Source: Microcaldota archaeon (GTDB taxonomy: Archaea; Micrarchaeota; Micrarchaeia; Micrarchaeales; Micrarchaeaceae). Taken from it: a stretch of DNA of 7,064 nt. A program made the translations under genes and the position numbers. This document shows, in pieces, positions 5,678 through 7,064 of this stretch (position 1 is the first letter of the stretch; each line of letters begins with the position of its first letter). The stretch is from positions 1-7,064 of the forward strand of contig JAKAPD010000023.1 in assembly GCA_021812025.1 (NCBI GenBank). Direction: 5' to 3'. The notes below the pieces were generated by a model that worked only from the letters and a program-made list of their open reading frames with translations, did not search any database and was not told the DNA's origin.

Positions 5678-6385
5678 CTTGAACGTTGACATCAAGGTGT
5701 ATACCATGTGTTTTTTCGAGAGCTTTGACTCTCCGGCAATTCTTTTGTGGAAGGTCTCGTAAGGCACCTCGCTAAGGGTCGTATTCCTCTTGTCGACAAG
5801 CCTTAAAAGGTCCAGGAGTATCTTATAGCCTTTTCCGACGAATTTTCCCCTATCGCGTTTTATCACTTCTTGGAAAACCTTTGTCTTTACCCCAAAAAAT
5901 CCCGACATCATGTCCCTCGTGGTGTGTTTGCCCTTAATCTTGAACACAACATAAGCTAGCGCGAACATGCCCGCAGAGATTATCCGTCTGTCGAGCCCCC
6001 AGTCGGAGACTTTTGTCCTCACCCCTACGACTATATCGTACCTGTCCAGTTCTCTTGCTATGTCGCCTACCTTCTCCACCGGATGCTGCAAGTCCGCATC
6101 TATCACGACAAGCTTGCCGGTCTTTGCGATCAGGGCGCTGTCAATAACGCTTGCCGCTATGCCGTGCTCCTTCTCTTTGCCCCTGTCAAGAAGCCGTACG
6201 CTCCTATCCTTTTTCCCAATACTCTTGACTATTTCCCGCGTATTGTCCTTTGAGCCGTCATCAGCCACTATTATGCTTATTCCAGGATAAGCCTTTTTGA
6301 TTTTGTTTATGATCACCCTAATGTTTCCCTCTTCGTTGAAGGTGGGAATCACAACGGTGGTATCAGAGAATTTATTAACGTTCAT
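5675..6385 (-). CDS. Dolichol-phosphate mannose synthase-like GT-A glycosyltransferase
   Basis: A 236-residue family 2 enzyme, expected to move mannose or another hexose from a nucleotide donor to polyprenyl phosphate on the cytosolic side of the membrane. The family motifs are clear: VVIPTFNEEGNI (11-22), IIVADDGSKDNT (38-49), metal-binding DADLQHP (96-102), VGVRT (120-124), DMMSGFFGV (158-166) and RIAGESKLS (215-223). The usual DPMSGFF has Met for Pro here, a mild change. There is no C-terminal membrane region, so it is the catalytic-domain-only form. ATG 6385 begins just before the first strand; the in-frame TTG at 6412 adds nine residues and lies too close to the TATA at 6415-6422 to be transcribed. 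Convergent with the related enzyme at 5024, divergent from the GT-C-like gene. The family call is firm, the sugar is inferred. Confidence 0.93.
   Translation of the reverse strand: MNVNKFSDTTVVIPTFNEEGNIRVIINKIKKAYPGISIIVADDGSKDNTREIVKSIGKKDRSVRLLDRGKEKEHGIAASVIDSALIAKTGKLVVIDADLQHPVEKVGDIARELDRYDIVVGVRTKVSDWGLDRRIISAGMFALAYVVFKIKGKHTTRDMMSGFFGVKTKVFQEVIKRDRGKFVGKGYKILLDLLRLVDKRNTTLSEVPYETFHKRIAGESKLSKKHMVYTLMSTFK
5711..5716 (+). terminator. Possible T-tract terminator for the glycosyltransferase at 5024
   Basis: A run of six T on the plus strand lies 37 bases past the stop, inside the 3' end of the opposing gene. Archaeal polymerase often terminates at such runs without a hairpin. The run also encodes Lys codons of the minus-strand gene, so coincidence is possible. 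Confidence 0.3.
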
Positions 6386-6414
6386 GAGATGCACTTGAAG
6401 TTTTAAAGCCAATC

Positions 6415-6422
6415 TATAAAAA
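6415..6422. promoter_or_regulatory. Shared TATA element of the divergent glycosyltransferase pair
   Basis: TTTTTATA on the minus strand, TATAAAAA on the plus strand. On the minus strand it predicts a start near 6392 and a very short leader before ATG 6385. On the plus strand it predicts a start near 6445 and a leader of about 30 bases before ATG 6477. No other strong TATA is seen in the 91-base gap, although AATATC around 6438 is a weak plus-strand alternative. One element may serve both genes. Confidence 0.4.
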
Positions 6423-6476
6423 TCTTAATTCTAAACAATATCTGTCGTGTTTTGCGATATCTTTGCTGTTGGTTAA

Positions 6477-7064
6477 ATGGAGGAAAATAAAGCGGACGAC
6501 CGATTGGATCCAGCTGGCAGCGCAGGCCAGGAACCGCAGCCCACCGTAATAATACATCACATAAAGCCGAATGCCAAACCCGAGCAGCATAAGCAGGAAA
6601 AGGAGCATGAACAGCATGGGCCACAGCAACAGAAGCACGATCCCGCCCCGGTGCATTATGGGAGGCCAGCCACTCCGGAGAAGAAGTTCAAGATATGGAA
6701 GCTGAGCATGAGCTATACCTCATTGAAAGTGCTTATGCTTTACATATTGATAACGCTGGTAGTGTACTGGCCCATAGCTGCAAACATGGGAGCCACGACT
6801 ACGACAGGCCACGGGGACCTCTACCAGAGCCTTTGGAACCTGTGGTGGGTGCCATTTTCCGTTTTCACTCTGCACACCACTCCGTATTTCACCAGCTACC
6901 TGTTCTACCCGGTGGGTGCCGTCCTTACGACGCAGACGATGATGCCGATAAACGGGATATTATTCGCCCCGTTCAGCGCCATAAGCTTCATGTTCGAATA
7001 CAACATAATATTCCTGCTGGGATTCATACTGTCTGCGTTCTTCATGTATCTCCTTGCAAGAGAT
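6477..7064 (+). CDS. GT-C-like membrane glycosyltransferase, N-terminal part (gene runs off window)
   Basis: The first 196 residues are present; the frame is open to the window edge. Residues 1-78 are hydrophilic and rich in His, Gln, Glu and Lys (seven His between 27 and 60). A membrane helix follows (about 83-104). Then comes GDLYQSLWNLWWVPFS (113-128), with PYFTSYLFYPVGAVL (136-150) and PINGILFAP (157-165), and more membrane helices (about 155-172 and 174-194). An acidic residue just after the first helix (D114), followed by a W-rich segment and a YLFYP.G motif, recalls multi-membrane GT-C proteins (often labelled family 39-like or YfhO-like) that take sugar from a polyprenyl-phosphate donor on the outer face. 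ATG 6477 immediately follows an in-frame TAA; the internal ATG at codon 78 (6708) would drop the whole tail. Two neighbouring genes of the type that make lipid-linked sugars support the role. The exact family needs the missing part. Confidence 0.8.
   Translation, partial: MEENKADDRLDPAGSAGQEPQPTVIIHHIKPNAKPEQHKQEKEHEQHGPQQQKHDPAPVHYGRPATPEKKFKIWKLSMSYTSLKVLMLYILITLVVYWPIAANMGATTTTGHGDLYQSLWNLWWVPFSVFTLHTTPYFTSYLFYPVGAVLTTQTMMPINGILFAPFSAISFMFEYNIIFLLGFILSAFFMYLLARD

Noticed and set aside
5024..6385. The two DPM-like genes as a recent inverted duplication
   Set aside because: Shared fold but different motif sets (YSGE against DDGS, DSQTGIR against MSGFF) and lengths; they are distant paralogues, not a fresh duplication.
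6403..6656. Minus-strand open frames opposite the N-terminal tail of the GT-C-like gene
   Set aside because: Leu/Cys-rich antisense translations; one would run through the divergent promoter. The plus frame continues into a recognisable membrane enzyme.
1..7064. Mobile element, CRISPR array, toxin-antitoxin or defence system
   Set aside because: No transposase, integrase, spaced repeats, long terminal inverted repeats or paired small genes were seen on either strand.

Overview
The window is archaeal. It carries an archaeal/eukaryotic-type transcription factor B (TFB), a Hel308-family repair helicase, an HxTx RNA phosphoesterase of the ThpR family and dolichol-phosphate-mannose-synthase-like sugar transferases. 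TATA elements lie at the archaeal distance from predicted starts, and Shine-Dalgarno sites are few. Packing is very tight, Ile is mostly ATA and Arg mostly AGG/AGA, and the base composition is moderate. This would fit a small-genome archaeon such as a Micrarchaeota/DPANN member, but that is a guess from style and not a placement.

Layout: (1) 1-1058, minus: the first 352 codons of a TFB with an unusual basic N-terminal extension holding an AT-hook-like motif; the 3' end lies outside the window. (2) 1059-1347: AT-rich divergent promoter region. (3) 1348-2250, plus: a PH-like-domain protein with an unrecognised basic C-terminal half. (4) 2277-4406, plus: complete Hel308-type helicase. (5) 4403-4945, minus: complete ThpR-type 2H phosphoesterase, convergent with hel308; both TAG stops lie in one CTAG tetramer. 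(6) 4946-5023: compact divergent promoter. (7) 5024-5674, plus: GT-A glycosyltransferase of the DPM/DPG-synthase-like group. (8) 5675-6385, minus: a second GT-A enzyme closer to classic dolichol-phosphate mannose synthase; its stop abuts that of gene 7 in the palindrome TGATCA. (9) 6386-6476: divergent promoter. (10) 6477-7064, plus: the first 196 residues of a GT-C-like membrane glycosyltransferase with a His/Gln-rich cytosolic tail; it runs off the right edge.

The left half is information processing (TFB, Hel308, RNA end chemistry, and a PH-domain protein that may share a transcript with hel308). The right half looks like a surface-glycosylation module: two enzymes of the type that load sugars onto polyprenyl phosphate, beside a membrane enzyme of the type that uses such lipid-linked sugars. 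I saw no tRNA, rRNA, CRISPR array, insertion sequence or integrase. No complete novel system is evident; the most unusual items are the TFB extension, the PH-domain protein and the palindromic paired stop codons.
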